A DNA stretch of 64,000 bases from Turritopsis dohrnii (taxonomy: Eukaryota; Cnidaria; Hydrozoa; Anthoathecata; Oceaniidae), in assembly GCA_027922465.2 (NCBI GenBank), contig BQMF02000366.1, forward strand, positions 1 to 64,000. Reading direction: 5' to 3'. Made by a program: the position numbers and the translations under genes. Of the stretch, positions 53,163-64,000 are shown one piece after another (within the stretch, counting starts at the first letter, position 1; the number at the start of each line of letters is the position of its first letter). The notes under the pieces are model-generated. The model did no database searches. It worked only from the letters and a program-made list of their open reading frames with translations, and was not told the DNA's origin.

Positions 53163-54872
53163 TATTACTGTGAAACCATTTTGGAATGTTTTCCTGAAAA
53201 CCTCATGGGGCTGTCAATTTTTTTCGTATTCAAATGTATTCCAAAGATAAGATAAGATTTTCACAGCCGTATATTGCATATTCTACATGATTTCTTCGCT
53301 ATAGCAATAAACTAATTATCCCCTAAACAGGGTTTAAGTCTTTACCAAACTTCAACAGAACTTACACAAGGAAAGGAAGATTTGTTCCTCAAGTCTGATC
53401 CTCTTGATTCGAGGTTTTAAACATTGGGCTTTTAATTCACTGCTTTTGGATGTGCATCCATAATGGTCTTTAATCTTCTGGTATTTGGCTTCATGTGGCA
53501 ATATGTTCCATATAACCTGTGAAATGTTGAATGAGCACCCTGTTCTACATAAAGTCACTGATGTTTCATTTATTAATAACAGTGTAATGATGATTGGTAT
53601 TTAAATTCCTGGAACAGTAAAGCATTGAAGTGAAAGGTAAAAGTCCATCTTTATTAAAAGCAAGGCTGAAGACTGACTTTTATTTCACATCGTGATAATG
53701 TAGCACAACTGAAAATACGTTTATACAACCATATGAAGGAAGCCCTTTTTATGTAGAGAAAAACAAGTTATGTTAATTCAAAAGAGCACATAACGAAAAT
53801 TTCAGAAGGTAAAAACTTGATTAAATAGTTTGTAAGATTGCCTTTCCATTGTATTATAAAGTTTTATTTGGAAGTGAAGAAAACGCTTCAATATTATATA
53901 TATGAAAAAGGAATTTCTGAAGCGATTTTAAGAATGGGAATAAAGTACAATGTGACAGTAAGACGTACGAGAGGTAAATCGTTGAAAAGTGTATTGAAAC
54001 AGAGAGAAGTTTCAGAGAGGGAAGACTAATTGGATCAAAGGGTCAAGTTCTTATTCTAAAGAAATAATGTGTGTGAACATATTCTGAATACTTGAGTTTA
54101 ATTTTTTGAGTTGTCATTCTCAGCCCTTCTTTTTTTTTGAAAATAACTCCTTTTTCTTAATTTGAAATGCTACTCATAAAATTTGTTAGTAGAGATTGGT
54201 TTTTGTTGTCTTAGGTAGCTTGCATTGCTTATTATTCAGTTGTTTGAGGAGAAATATTAATCGCATACCCATAGTAACTTCTCAGTCATGTTTTAACTCC
54301 CCGGCAAGAATTGTAAGTGGAACCTTATCATTTGACCATGAACATCTTCATCCAAAGTAAGATCAAACTAAGTTCTTTAAGTCAATTCCACCCTGCCCTG
54401 ATTAGTAAGTACAACATTTTTATTTGAGTATCAGGTTGATGGCTGTTAAACCAAGTGTATATATTAGAGAAATGATAAAGTTTTTCTTGCGGTTATCAAT
54501 GTAAACAATAACTGATAAAATCGCAATATTGGGGAGATATACAGTCGCATTCTTGCGAATCTTGTTTCTTGTTTGGACACGTAACACGGGCCCTGCTAAA
54601 AGCCGCTAAAAAGTGACTCGAATGAAAACACCCATAACTTTCTTAAAAAATTGACAGCTCAACAGAACAACTTGCTACTGGAAGCTAAATGATATAGCTA
54701 GGCAATAAAAGTAATTTTAAAGGATTTGTGATGTTGATTTTTGGGAGTAATGGGAGGAATAAGTAAGACTTTTGCAGTTAAATAGTTGACAGTTTGGAAC
54801 GTCGTACAATTTGTTACTATAAATGCCTGGTTTCAAATTTTTTATTTCGATAATCCTTAGTTATACCAAATC

Positions 54873-55504
54873 AGTTAAAAGAAAGCCAATAAGGTGTCAA
54901 ATCTGAATCTATTTTTCTAAGATAAATTAGTTGTTAACCTTCTTCGTTATCTAATTTATAGCTAGCTTACTCATAACACACAGCAATAAACTACCTTTTT
55001 AGTATTCATATATTCAGCTACCCATCACTGTGTTCTAACTACAAATAAAAAGGATGTATTGACTTTTGATACTAACTCACACCATATGTAAACAACATCG
55101 TTCATTCTGTACTTATTCAACCTGTCTCCAAATACTTCTAAACTCTAACCTCTAGAATAGATTAGTAAACTTTCTTTACTTTCCAGCACAATTTCCTAAT
55201 ACTTAATAAAACGTTTTCTTCAGCAAAGCTGAAAAGTAGATTCATTCAAGATCATTATTAAGTATTATGGAAATATTAATTTAGCAATTCGCTTACATTA
55301 CTTATTTACATATAATTCAATTAAAAATATTAAAATTTCTTGAAGCCATGGCCATTTCTTTGGTAGGAGCCTACATTTATACCCCCTCATTTTCTCGCAA
55401 TAAGTTCTCCGCGATCTCTCCGTTGCAGATACCCAGATCATTTTGCTTGACAGACAGATAAACAAACAAACAGACAAACAGAGATTCGACAATTAATATA
55501 TAGA
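54873..55504 (-). mobile_element. Helitron fragment, 5' end on minus strand
   Basis: On the minus strand from 55504, TCTATATATTAATTGTCGAA opens the sequence, preceded by A. A (CTGT/TTGT)n run, CTGCAACGGAGAGATCGCGG and a GGGGGTATAAATG TATA region follow. All are shared with the autonomous Helitron at 61662-61850. I find no CTRR/hairpin 3' end before copy B resumes at 54872, so the 3' part is unclear or truncated. Confidence 0.6.
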
Positions 55505-56532
55505 TAGTCATAGAACTATACAGATAAAAAGTTATCTCCGTTATTCAGTATTAATTGGAATAACAGGACAGCTGAGCTGTGTAAGATATTTGCGGCGCAA
55601 CTAACTTCTCGCACAGTGTCAACGGGACTAGTGAATCAATTTTTAATTTTGCTATTAATTTTCATCAAATCTCAAACGATAAATCAATTTTCATTCAGTG
55701 GGAAATTTGTTTTCATTAACTGGATATGCAATTTGAAATGTCATGTTTTCTTCAAGCGTCATTTTGACGATTGTGTCAAGAGAGACACCACAGGGAGTTT
55801 ATCCTCCGAATTTTCAAAGTAAACAAACTAAATAAACAAACTAAGCAAACAAACATAAATAATGAAAGACGATTTAAAAAGGAAATTTGAGAATATTTAT
55901 GTTTTATATCCTCTATTTTTTAAAGCCGCAAAAAAGTTTTATGCCGTCATGTGACATCTGAGATAAAAGCTTAAGTAAAATGTTTTCTAGCATGCGTAAC
56001 ATTGGGTTTGTTAAAGTGAAAGCGATAAAAAATTGTTACATAACCATTTTGCTTTCGGAAATTGATCTTATTGTTAAACATCTTATTTGATCGTTAAGAT
56101 ATCAAAAAGTTTTTCCAAAATTATTTTTCAATTTTCTCTTCTTCCGCTTTTCCATTTCCTACAAAAATTACGAGAAAGACCAACTAATAAGGATTCCTTC
56201 GATATAATCATAAATAAAAGTAATTAGATATTTCCTTCATAAATTAAGCAAAACAAACCAAACAAACATGACACATCATAAATAATGAAAGACGATTTAA
56301 AAAGAAATTTGAGAATATTTACGTTTTGTATCCTCTTTGTAGGAGCTTAGTGTGATTAAAAACTTATTTCAGAAGTAGGTTTGAAATTAAAGTTAAAAAT
56401 CATGTGTATGTAATCTAGGCATAAATATTTAGAATAGATTTAGTCCATGTAGACAGGAAACCAACATGAATTATTTGTTTTCGGACTTATGTTGTTATTC
56501 GAATTACTGTTTTACATATTTTCATTTCAGGT
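55505..56532. other. Upstream region of the sulfotransferase gene
   Basis: AT-rich, non-coding. A pyrimidine-rich tract and acceptor (TTTCATTTCAG) end at 56531, so a non-coding first exon probably lies upstream. The sentence AATAATGAAAGACGATTTAA recurs at about 55858 and 56281, a short internal repeat. Confidence 0.4.
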
Positions 56533-57402
56533 ATGTTCTCTATTCGTGAAAGCCAATCAAAGTATCCAAAATTACCGGGTGAAGTTGTTTTGTCCAATGG
56601 TGAACGGTCAGGGGTATATTGTCAAAGTTTCATGCCGACGCAGAAACTTCGAGACATGCCAATGAAAGATACTGATGTTTTGTTGGTAACATATCCCAGA
56701 TCAGGAACAACTCTAACCCAAGTCATGATGCTTTGTTTAATGGAAGGTACAACAAAGAATGTTTCAGAAAACAAAATACGTGGTATACGGGAAGCCTTTC
56801 CATATTTAGAAGTAACTATTCCAGAAGTGAATGGATTTGATGTTGTGACAAGCAAAATTAACGATCCCTACCGTTTGATAAAAACACATCTACCAAGATG
56901 GCTTGCTCCTACATCCAATCCTGGCAAAAGAGTATTCGTAACTCGTGACGTAAAGGATACACTTGTATCATTATTTCATTTCTATCAAAATAACCAGCGC
57001 TTCGGAGATGCAAGTAATGTAGACTTTGAGACGTTTTACGAGATGTTTGTAAGTGGTCAAGTTCTGTATTCGGATTGGTTTCATTTTCATCGTGATTGGC
57101 TCGATTTGAAAGGTGACAACGAGATCTGGTTGCGGTATGAAGATCTGGTTGAAAAGTTTGACAAAACAATAAAACAACTCGCCATATTTTTGAACGTAGC
57201 ATTGTCCGATACACTGTTAAGAGAAATTAGAAATCTTATCAAAGTCGATACGATGAGAAAAACTTTTAACGTGCCCTTTGTGAAAGATTTTGTCAGGAAA
57301 GGTGTTGTTGGTGATCATGTGAATTACTTGACCGAAGAGCAAATCAAGTATCTGGATGAAAAGACAAAGGAAATTGTTCCAGAACTCTATGAACGTATGT
57401 AA
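56533..57402 (+). CDS. Cytosolic sulfotransferase (SULT family), 289 aa
   Basis: Intact frame, ATG directly after a splice acceptor. It transfers sulfate from PAPS to hydroxyl or amine groups of small molecules. PAPS-binding 5'-PSB loop: TYPRSGTT (53-60). Catalytic base: H119 in KTHLP. 3'-phosphate-binding strand: FVTRDVKDTLVS (135-146). C-terminal PAPS loop: RKGVVGDHVNYLT (255-267), the family's RKGxxGDWKNxFT with H in place of W. Length matches SULT1/SULT4-type enzymes, and no signal peptide or membrane segment is present, so it is cytosolic. Substrate cannot be read from sequence. It lies in a block found in copy B only of the segmental duplication, with no second copy in the window. Confidence 0.92.
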   Translation: MFSIRESQSKYPKLPGEVVLSNGERSGVYCQSFMPTQKLRDMPMKDTDVLLVTYPRSGTTLTQVMMLCLMEGTTKNVSENKIRGIREAFPYLEVTIPEVNGFDVVTSKINDPYRLIKTHLPRWLAPTSNPGKRVFVTRDVKDTLVSLFHFYQNNQRFGDASNVDFETFYEMFVSGQVLYSDWFHFHRDWLDLKGDNEIWLRYEDLVEKFDKTIKQLAIFLNVALSDTLLREIRNLIKVDTMRKTFNVPFVKDFVRKGVVGDHVNYLTEEQIKYLDEKTKEIVPELYERM

Positions 57403-58610
57403 CTCTCTAGAATTAATGTTTTTCATCACAGATACAGCTATGCTTCGAAAAAAGGACAATCATTTTATAGCATGTTTAGGATTAGGGTTAACGCCCCTTA
57501 AAATAATTAATAATTCAATAAACGCAAGTTTGAACATATCTTAAAATACATTTGCAAGCAATGTCGACATTACTACTCTGTAATCGAATAACATGCGAAA
57601 TCCATGTGAACGCTGGCCTTAGTTATACAGATAACATTGACTGTAACTACAAAACTACTTTTTCTGAGGAAGTTTTACTCAATACATGGAACTGCATTTT
57701 CCGCCTTTAAGCATTCCAATGGAAAACTAGAAGATAATTCATAACGAAAGATTTCTTCGCTCTTTTCTGGAGTAAGGAAAGTTTAATTTCAACAGCGGAT
57801 CGATACGGATTAGTAATTATGAATTCATATTTAGGAGTAAGAAAAATTTGTTTATTAGCGGGAATCGGAAAAATCATGTTTCGTTTACAAGACACTATTT
57901 TTATTTTGAATTTTAGGGAATTATAAAACGTGCGTTTCAGAATGTTGTAAACGGAAAATTCACAACTGTCATTTTTAAATGAATATGCTTAATTTTCGAA
58001 ATAAGTTTTACATCAATGGAAAGTCATTTTCAAGTTCATTACACTAGTGTATTTTTGTGAAAAATGAAAAGGTGATTTAATAAGGGAAACGTCTTGGAAA
58101 CATATAATAAAATTTTTAAACAAATTTCTTTTTGATAGACATTGATCGTTAAAAAATTAGTGAGTTTTCCCAAACTTATTTTTTGATTTTCTCTTCCTCT
58201 TCTTTTCCATTTCCTTTACATCATGAGAAAGGTTAAAAGATAAGGATTCCATTGATATAATTTAGAAAAAGAAATTATCAACTTTGAAAAGAAAAAGAAA
58301 AAGATATTTTGAAACATTGACAGCTGTTTAGAAAAAAACGAAAAATGTTTAAAGGCGAGCACCACAAATTTGTATTTGTTTGCTAATATTGTTAAATACA
58401 TAGTTTAAATGATTTTTAAAAGTTCTTTCTACTTGAATTTATCCTTTCATTTGTAAATTCAATGAACAGGTTTAACAAAAACTTTCAAGTTTCAATTTTT
58501 TAACAATAATTTGAAGGTCTCAGTACCAAGATAAAACTAATAGAAAGTGTGTATGGATTTAATGCTTAGAAACAATAAGCACAGTGTAATTAAACTACGT
58601 GTCAACCTAA
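57403..58610. other. Non-coding, 3' of the sulfotransferase
   Basis: AT-rich with no recognised gene or element. The region near 58090-58260 resembles 56080-56220 (AAATTAGTGAG/TTTTTCCAAA and TTTTCCATTTCCT), a weak duplicated stretch flanking the gene. Confidence 0.4.
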
Positions 58611-58860
58611 ACTTAGAGGGTGTTTACATGTGAACGGGCTAACCCGTTAAACAGGCTGGATCGCTTAGCCGAGATCTCGCTTATATTGAGAAACTAGTAA
58701 CCCGGGTAAAGATTTTTACTGAGTTTAACTTCAAAAAGGATGTGTCAAATTCGCTTTCCCCGTGTGTTTATGTGAAAACCAAGCCAGACCGCTAAAGTGA
58801 GATTTGGCTTCAGTGGAATGAAAGTTTTCCATATGAACATCCACAACTGGGGTAGTACGA
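58611..58860. mobile_element. Diverged MITE related to the 10.6-kb family
   Basis: GTGTTTACATGTGAACGGGC at the left and TTTTCCATATGAACATCC at the right are inverted and resemble the AAGGGGCTRTTCATATGGA ends. GAGATCTCG and AACCAAGCC blocks inside match the 10568-10933 element. About 90 bases of the interior (58693-58770) match, in reverse, the sequence just before the Helitron at 61662. Confidence 0.55.
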
Positions 58861-61285
58861 AAGAAAATGGAAATGAATGATTTACATTGAAATTTCTGTA
58901 TAAACAACACTTTATATTAAATCCCTTCTTCAAATAAATGCCTCAATTCAACGTCCTTGAATTTGTTTAGTCACAAATGAACTTATTGTATTTTTGAACT
59001 TTTGTATCAACTGTATTAATGTGTTATTATTATTATCTTATTATACTAATTCGCGATTGTGTGTCACACTTTTATTTTAGAGAGTGACATATTTGTTTTT
59101 TTTTCACGGTCAAATCCTTCTTATTTTTTCCCTTTTTGTCGTAAAACCACGTAGAGTCGAGAACACTTTTTTTGATTTTCCGCGATTAGTATATGCTCCT
59201 CCGTTTTGTTATTTTTGGTTTGCGCAGTGGAAATCAGCCGAAAAACGTCTTTGGAGGAGTGCGAGCAATGCAATGTTAATCGTTCGAAATTTGTCAACGA
59301 TCATTTCGTGAGCAAGAAACTTCGCGAAGAAGACGTGTTTCTTTTTGTATACGAATATTTTAATTTAAATTTGATTGTTTTAGGCAGCAAATCGACGAAA
59401 GAACTGACGAAGAAACACAGGTTTGTATGCACGAAGGTATTGTTATTATTATAAAACGTTAATAAAAGAACACGGGTTAGTTGTTTGTTTACAATGAAAA
59501 ATCATATTTAGATATACAGAAGAAGTGCAGTGAAGTTTTTAAAAATTAGCTGCAGAAAGATCGAACGAACAAAAGGTATTATTATAAAACTGTTATTTTT
59601 GATTAATAGAAGAACAAGTTAGTATTTAAATGTATTTAAATGTTTGTTTACGTTTTAGTTATCAATTTATTGTTAAACTTTTATTGTTATTGTATTTTAG
59701 ATTTTATTTTAGATTAATAAAAGAACAGGTATAACCACATGCTTAGGTGAGTTTTTAAACAGATGTTGTTTTTTATATATAGGTTTTTTCAGAGGAAAAC
59801 GAAACGAAGAACGAGATGAAGAAAGTCTATTTTTATTTTACGAGCTGTTTAAGTATTTCTTTTTATAGTTATCAAATAGTTATGGGAGTGCAGCAGTAGA
59901 GTAGTGTAGATGAAGTTGAAGTTGTTTAAAAATGGCTGCAGAAAGGATGCTGTTTATTTACATTGGTGAAGAAAATGGTTATACTTCTTTTTTCGGAGAG
60001 AAATTGTTTGGAAAAGATATAAAGTAATATACATAAGTACATGAGTCAAACGGATTTAGAATAGAGCGTTAAAAGAGAGTAAAAACAGAGTTAAAACGAT
60101 CAAATCATTAAGATGCATGTCCCTCGAGCAGTTAATGATTTGTTTTGGTAACGAAGTTGCTGTTCCTTATTTTATTTAATTCAAAATGGCTTCACAGTTA
60201 TGAAGTGAAGTTACGAAGTTACGAAGAAAGCATTTTTATGGTATTGGTATTGGTATTGGAATTTCAGTAGAAAGCAAAGAGAAAGTGTATCTTTACAATA
60301 GGAAAGTATGCTGGAAAGTTAATCGAGTGTTAATTTGTTTACAGGTATGAAATACAGAAAGTAAAAGAGTTTAGAAGTGTAAGATAATGGCTACAGAACA
60401 TGATCAATATTGTTTACTATCATGATGATGTGAATTGGTATTGAAAGGTAAAGTTAAAATAGTATCTATTTAGTTAAACACTGTTAGTATTAGTGGATAC
60501 ATAAAGGATAAGAGGGATGTTTACTGTTGTGTTTTGAATTTTCCAGCAGAGAGGAGCTTTGAACTGGAAATAAAAAATGGCTCCACGAATGTTTTCATAT
60601 GTGAAAAATTTTTCAGCTATACTAATTCTGTCATCACGATTGTGTTTTTAATTATTATTTTTAAGGTTAATACATTTTCAAAGTTTCTTTTACTTTGTTT
60701 TGTTTTTCTTTAGATTTCGTCATAGCATGATTAGGTTTTTTGTATATGTTTTTTTAATGTTTTGATCTGTTAAAATAGAAATGAAGCACATGATGGGTTA
60801 TAATGTCGAGAGGGTTACTTAAGATTTACTTACTTAATGACTGTGCAATGAAACTATGTTACAAAAAATATGTGTTGTTGGCTGTATTTTTCTTAAGTTT
60901 ATATTTTATCGCGTTTATGCATATTTTGTGTTATGGTAATCGTTTACGTACTATGCCTACGTATATAACTTTGAATTTATGATTTTATTTGTGACTTTTT
61001 ATCTTTTGTGTAAATTTTTCTTCTTAGTTATTGTTTTTAGCATAAATACGTACTTGAATTTCCTTTTTTTTTTTTTGTTTCTTTTTTTTTTTCGGTATTA
61101 CAATTGAAACATTATTCTTTTAGGCAATAATAAAAAAAGCATAAAGAAATGAAACTCATGGTTTTAATCATGATGTTGATGGTTTTGGGAAGAACTAACT
61201 ATATCATTTCAAAAATTCATTAATGGTTGCAGTCCAGAAGTAACTTTTGAACAAAAGAAAAAGTTGGAAGGTATCATTTTTGTAA

Positions 61286-61661
61286 TGTTATTCAATGTTT
61301 GGTTTTGTATGTCTTAGTAAACGGTTCTGTGTTATATATTGCATATTTTTACATTAAAGTTACTTCTCTTCTGCGTATGAATATATATTCTGAGCCATGT
61401 TGCTATTTGTTTCTGTTTTAAACTTTCTGAATGTAAGAAATGAATTAAAAAATTAATGCCTGAAAAGAAACTTTTGCAAGAGTTAAATTCTGCGACACAA
61501 CGCATACTGAACATGGGTGGCGAACGACGCCTCCTGGGATGTTTTTGAGTTGCGATTCTATGATTTATTTTTTCGTCACGGGGTACGTACACGGGAATGG
61601 TGGATTTGACCTAATGTTTTTGAAGTTAAGTTCGGTAAAAAGTTTTTACCCGGGATACTAG
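61286..61661 (+). other. Spacer ending in a Helitron-3'-end-like hairpin
   Basis: GGTAAAAAGTTTTTACC (61634-61650) folds as an 8-bp stem, then a 7-base spacer and CTAG ending at 61661, the form of a Helitron 3' end. The next base starts the 5' end of another Helitron. The same 60-90 bases occur in reverse inside the MITE at 58.7 kb, so the alternative is a piece of that MITE cut by the Helitron. No gene. Confidence 0.45.
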
Positions 61662-61669
61662 TCTATATA

Positions 61670-62236
61670 TTAATAGCCGATTCTCCGTTTGTTTGTCTGT
61701 AAGTCACGCAAAATGGTAGATTGAACTTCGAAAGAAATCGGGGATCTGCAACGGAGAGATCGCGGAGAACTCCGTGGAGGACTTAAACATTTAGGGGGTA
61801 TAAATGTGTAGCTCCCACCAAAGAAATGACGATGGCTGCAAGAAATTGTAATACTTTTAACTGCAAATATCCATATATGAAAATATTAGCTAATTTTGAA
61901 TTGATATTTCTACAATAACTACCTCAGACTGACCTTGAACGAATACACTTTTAAGTATTTGTAACCCCCGTTCAATGTCATGCCAACGAAAGGAAATTTA
62001 TCAAGTTCGCTTCCAACCATCTTGATTCTTATTCGCGCGAAAAGAAAGAATAAAGTTGAGAAAAACGATCATTTTGTTTGCCTAAAGACAACAAAGGAAA
62101 GTTTGCTTTTTTGTTTATATGTTGTCTATTTAGCTAGGTAAACTGACAAAAAACACAAGTGCTGTGTTTTTATTTTTGTGGTGATAAAAATTAAAAAACA
62201 TTCCTGTTTTTGTTATATACATTGTTCTTTTGAGTT
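61670..62236 (+). promoter_or_regulatory. Helitron 5' leader with TATA box
   Basis: About 575 bases between the 5' terminus and the ATG. GGGGGTATAAATG at about 61794-61806 is a likely TATA box and is conserved in the 55.4-kb fragment. The rest is AT-rich. Confidence 0.4.
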
Positions 62237-64000
62237 ATGAATTCTGATCATGACTACGAAATCCCTCAAAGGTTTGTTTTGCCTCGATCACAATTTGATA
62301 GAGACATAGTTGATGCACGGCAACATCAACAGGAGAGGCAACAACAACTCCCTGATGACCCTCAACAACGTCGTCGAATTAGGAATGCTGAACGACAAAG
62401 GAGATACCGTGCAAATCAAAGTGCAATTCGTGCTCAGTTGAGAAGGGAGAGGGATGCACAAAATCAAAGACAGCGACGGACTAATGAGCAACCTGAACAA
62501 GCTGCTGCTCGACGTGCAGCTGATGCTCAACAGCACCAACTTCTAAGAAACAATGAGCAACCTGAGCAAGTTGCTGCTCGACTTGAAGCGCAAGCTCACC
62601 GGCAACAGGCGCTAAGAGATAATGAGCGACCGGATCAAGTAGCTGCTCGACTTGAAGAACAAGCCCTCCGACAACAGTCGCTAAGAGATAATGAGCAACC
62701 CGAACAAGCTGCTGCTCGACGTGCAGCTAATGCTCAACAACACCAAAGAGCATATGTCCGAAACAGACGAGTGCGCAGGGCTCGCTTTTTAAATGCTGCA
62801 CGGATTGATATTGAAAACAATAATTTACCTGACATTCATTGTTTAGGTGAATTTAACATTTTATGTGAACATTGTGGAGCAATCAAATTTGACCATGAAA
62901 CTAATTTTAAATGTTGCACAAATGGTAAGGTACAACTTCCGAATTTATTAGATTATCCGCCTGAGTTACGGAATCTTTTACTTGATGATTCTGCACTGGG
63001 TAAACATTTCCGTAAGTGCATTAGAGTTTATAATAATGCATTTAGTTTTGCTTCTCTGTCAGCTAACCTGCGTCCGCCCCCAGGAAATGGGCCTCCATGT
63101 TTTAGGATATGTGGACAACTGCTACATAGGTATGGAGCACTGCATGCTAATGAAAACCAAGTGCCTATGTTTAGCCAACTGTATATTATCGAAGCTGCTA
63201 ATTCGCTTGACATGCGTATGCAAAACCCTTCCAATGCGGATTGCAACAGAGACTTGATGGGGCAAATACAAACGGTCATTAATAGAGTTTCACCTTATGC
63301 CGCAGCATATCGTAATTTGGCTCAGGTCGAACGAGAAGAAGAAGAAAGGGCACTCTTAGAAAATAGACCAACCTCGGTAGTGGGTATGTATATGCGTGAA
63401 GGTGAAGACAGGAGGAGATACAATGCTCCACATCACGAAGAAGTCGCAGCAATTTTTGTAGGTAACGATGGTGCGCCTCCGGCTGGTAGAAATATTGTAG
63501 TGTATCCAAGAGATCAGCCCTTGCGAAATATTTCTTACATGTCAACAAACATTGACTCCATGATGTATCCAATAATTTTTCCTAGAGGTGATCCTGGATG
63601 GAGTCCGAACATGAATCACGTACAACAGCATGCAACTGAAAGGCGGAATAAAATTACACAATTGCAGTATTACATTTATCGTATTACCATTAGACGTGAA
63701 TTTTCTGCTTTACATTTAGCTGGAAAACTATTTCAACAGTTTGTTGTTGACAGCTATGTCAAAGTGGAGGGAGCGAGACTCGACTTCATACGCCAGAACC
63801 AAGAACAATTACGGGCGGATAGCTACACAGGCTTGATGGACTATTTGGAGGAAGCTGCCCATGAACGAAACCTCCGTGCGGGTAATGTCGTTGTATTGCC
63901 ATCCACCTTTTCAGGTTCACCGAGAAATATGCACCAATTGTACCTAGATGCTATGGCATTAGTTTCGAAAAAAGGTAAACCAGATTTATTTTTAACTTTT
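62237..64000 (+). CDS. Helitron Rep/helicase, N-terminal 588 residues, 3' partial
   Basis: Exactly 588 uninterrupted codons to the window end. The N terminus is glutamine/arginine-rich. Residues 83-174 are four tandem 23-residue repeats opening NEQPEQ or NERPDQ. A cysteine cluster (LCEHC to FKCC) follows. Next comes the Helitron-like N domain: FSALHLAGKLFQQFVVDSYV, RLDFIRQNQEQLRADSYTGL, VVLPSTFSGSPRNMHQLYLD, then AMALVSKKGKPDLFLTF at the edge. The HUH nuclease motif and the helicase domain lie downstream, outside the window. Rep nicks and joins single-stranded element DNA during rolling-circle transposition. The open frame suggests a young, possibly active copy. Confidence 0.93.
   Translation, partial: MNSDHDYEIPQRFVLPRSQFDRDIVDARQHQQERQQQLPDDPQQRRRIRNAERQRRYRANQSAIRAQLRRERDAQNQRQRRTNEQPEQAAARRAADAQQHQLLRNNEQPEQVAARLEAQAHRQQALRDNERPDQVAARLEEQALRQQSLRDNEQPEQAAARRAANAQQHQRAYVRNRRVRRARFLNAARIDIENNNLPDIHCLGEFNILCEHCGAIKFDHETNFKCCTNGKVQLPNLLDYPPELRNLLLDDSALGKHFRKCIRVYNNAFSFASLSANLRPPPGNGPPCFRICGQLLHRYGALHANENQVPMFSQLYIIEAANSLDMRMQNPSNADCNRDLMGQIQTVINRVSPYAAAYRNLAQVEREEEERALLENRPTSVVGMYMREGEDRRRYNAPHHEEVAAIFVGNDGAPPAGRNIVVYPRDQPLRNISYMSTNIDSMMYPIIFPRGDPGWSPNMNHVQQHATERRNKITQLQYYIYRITIRREFSALHLAGKLFQQFVVDSYVKVEGARLDFIRQNQEQLRADSYTGLMDYLEEAAHERNLRAGNVVVLPSTFSGSPRNMHQLYLDAMALVSKKGKPDLFLTF

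Larger units (their letters stand above)
49787..61285 (+). repeat. Segmental duplication, copy B
   Basis: Counterpart of 14229-24690, same orientation. It lacks the GACGTC element and the 667-bp MITE. It carries its own insertions: a nested element at 51624-52265 and a 4.1-kb block (54873-59034) with a Helitron 5' end, a sulfotransferase gene and a MITE. Small indels are frequent. The final block (59035-61285) may be an independent repeat. Confidence 0.75.
61662..64000 (+). mobile_element. Autonomous Helitron, 5' part, continues past the window
   Basis: It starts TCTATATATTAATAGCC, identical to the 5' end of the complete small Helitron at 31852-32701. The leader has CTGCAACGGAGAGATCGCGG and a TATAAAT box (about 61799). 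A long open frame for the Helitron Rep/helicase starts at 62237 and is still open at the window end. Confidence 0.85.

Noticed and set aside
58216..58401. Small membrane-like open frame
   Set aside because: Phenylalanine/lysine-rich translation of AT-rich DNA; no start context or homologue recognised.
58694..58727. Minus-strand Helitron 3' end (hairpin plus CTAG) at 58694
   Set aside because: The hairpin is short (GTAAA/TTTAC) and lies inside a MITE-like element with no matching Helitron 5' end; kept only as evidence about the 61.6-kb junction.
63028..63572. Minus-strand open frames opposite the Helitron gene
   Set aside because: Shadows of the Rep/helicase coding strand, which is open for 588 codons.

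Overview
The window is eukaryotic, AT-rich DNA from an animal. Intron-bearing and single-exon animal genes are present: a RING/B-box TRIM gene with GT-AG splicing, a seven-transmembrane receptor and a cytosolic sulfotransferase. They sit among metazoan mobile elements: Polinton/Maverick, DIRS, CR1/L2-like LINEs, Helitrons, tRNA-derived SINEs and many MITE or foldback elements. The mix fits an early-branching aquatic invertebrate. A cnidarian is my best guess, not a proof.

Layout. 1-8150: most of one end of a Polinton. It holds an unknown gene cut by the window edge, a small conserved gene, a DD35E integrase on the minus strand, a SAP-domain protein, and a protein-primed family B DNA polymerase with SAP, OTU-like and zinc-finger regions in front. 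The polymerase carries one in-frame TGA and one frameshift in an A-run. Each gene has a TATA-like box just upstream of its ATG, and each gene end or convergent pair is followed by a stem-loop. 10.5-13.7 kb: a MITE, a SINE and a tandem duplication whose junction lies inside the MITE. 14.2-24.7 kb and 49.8-61.3 kb: two collinear, direct copies of one long segment, about 35.6 kb apart, each interrupted by different insertions. Comparing the copies gives empty sites for several elements. 18.4-20.7 kb is a GACGTC-rich inverted-repeat element found only in copy A.

25.2-27.3 kb is a 5'-truncated LINE on the minus strand. 27.3-30.2 kb holds two inverted copies of a repeat bounded by TGCCCCCGCA. An intact class A-like GPCR lies at 30.3-31.2 kb on the minus strand, and a complete 850-bp non-autonomous Helitron at 31.85-32.7 kb. 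LINE remnants (34.6-35.4 kb) and two head-to-tail, decayed DIRS elements (36.3-41.7 kb) follow. The two-exon TRIM gene is at 42.6-44.7 kb and a small secreted-peptide gene at 45.3-45.6 kb. A 2.1-kb foldback element with an exact 5-bp target duplication and about fifteen CRE octamers (TGACGTCA) is at 46.56-48.67 kb.

Copy B of the segmental duplication contains a nested pogo-type MITE and an extra 4.1-kb block that carries an intact sulfotransferase. The last 2.3 kb is the 5' part of an autonomous Helitron whose Rep/helicase reading frame runs off the window. Apart from the GPCR, TRIM, sulfotransferase and perhaps the secreted peptide, nearly all recognisable coding sequence belongs to mobile elements, mostly decayed.
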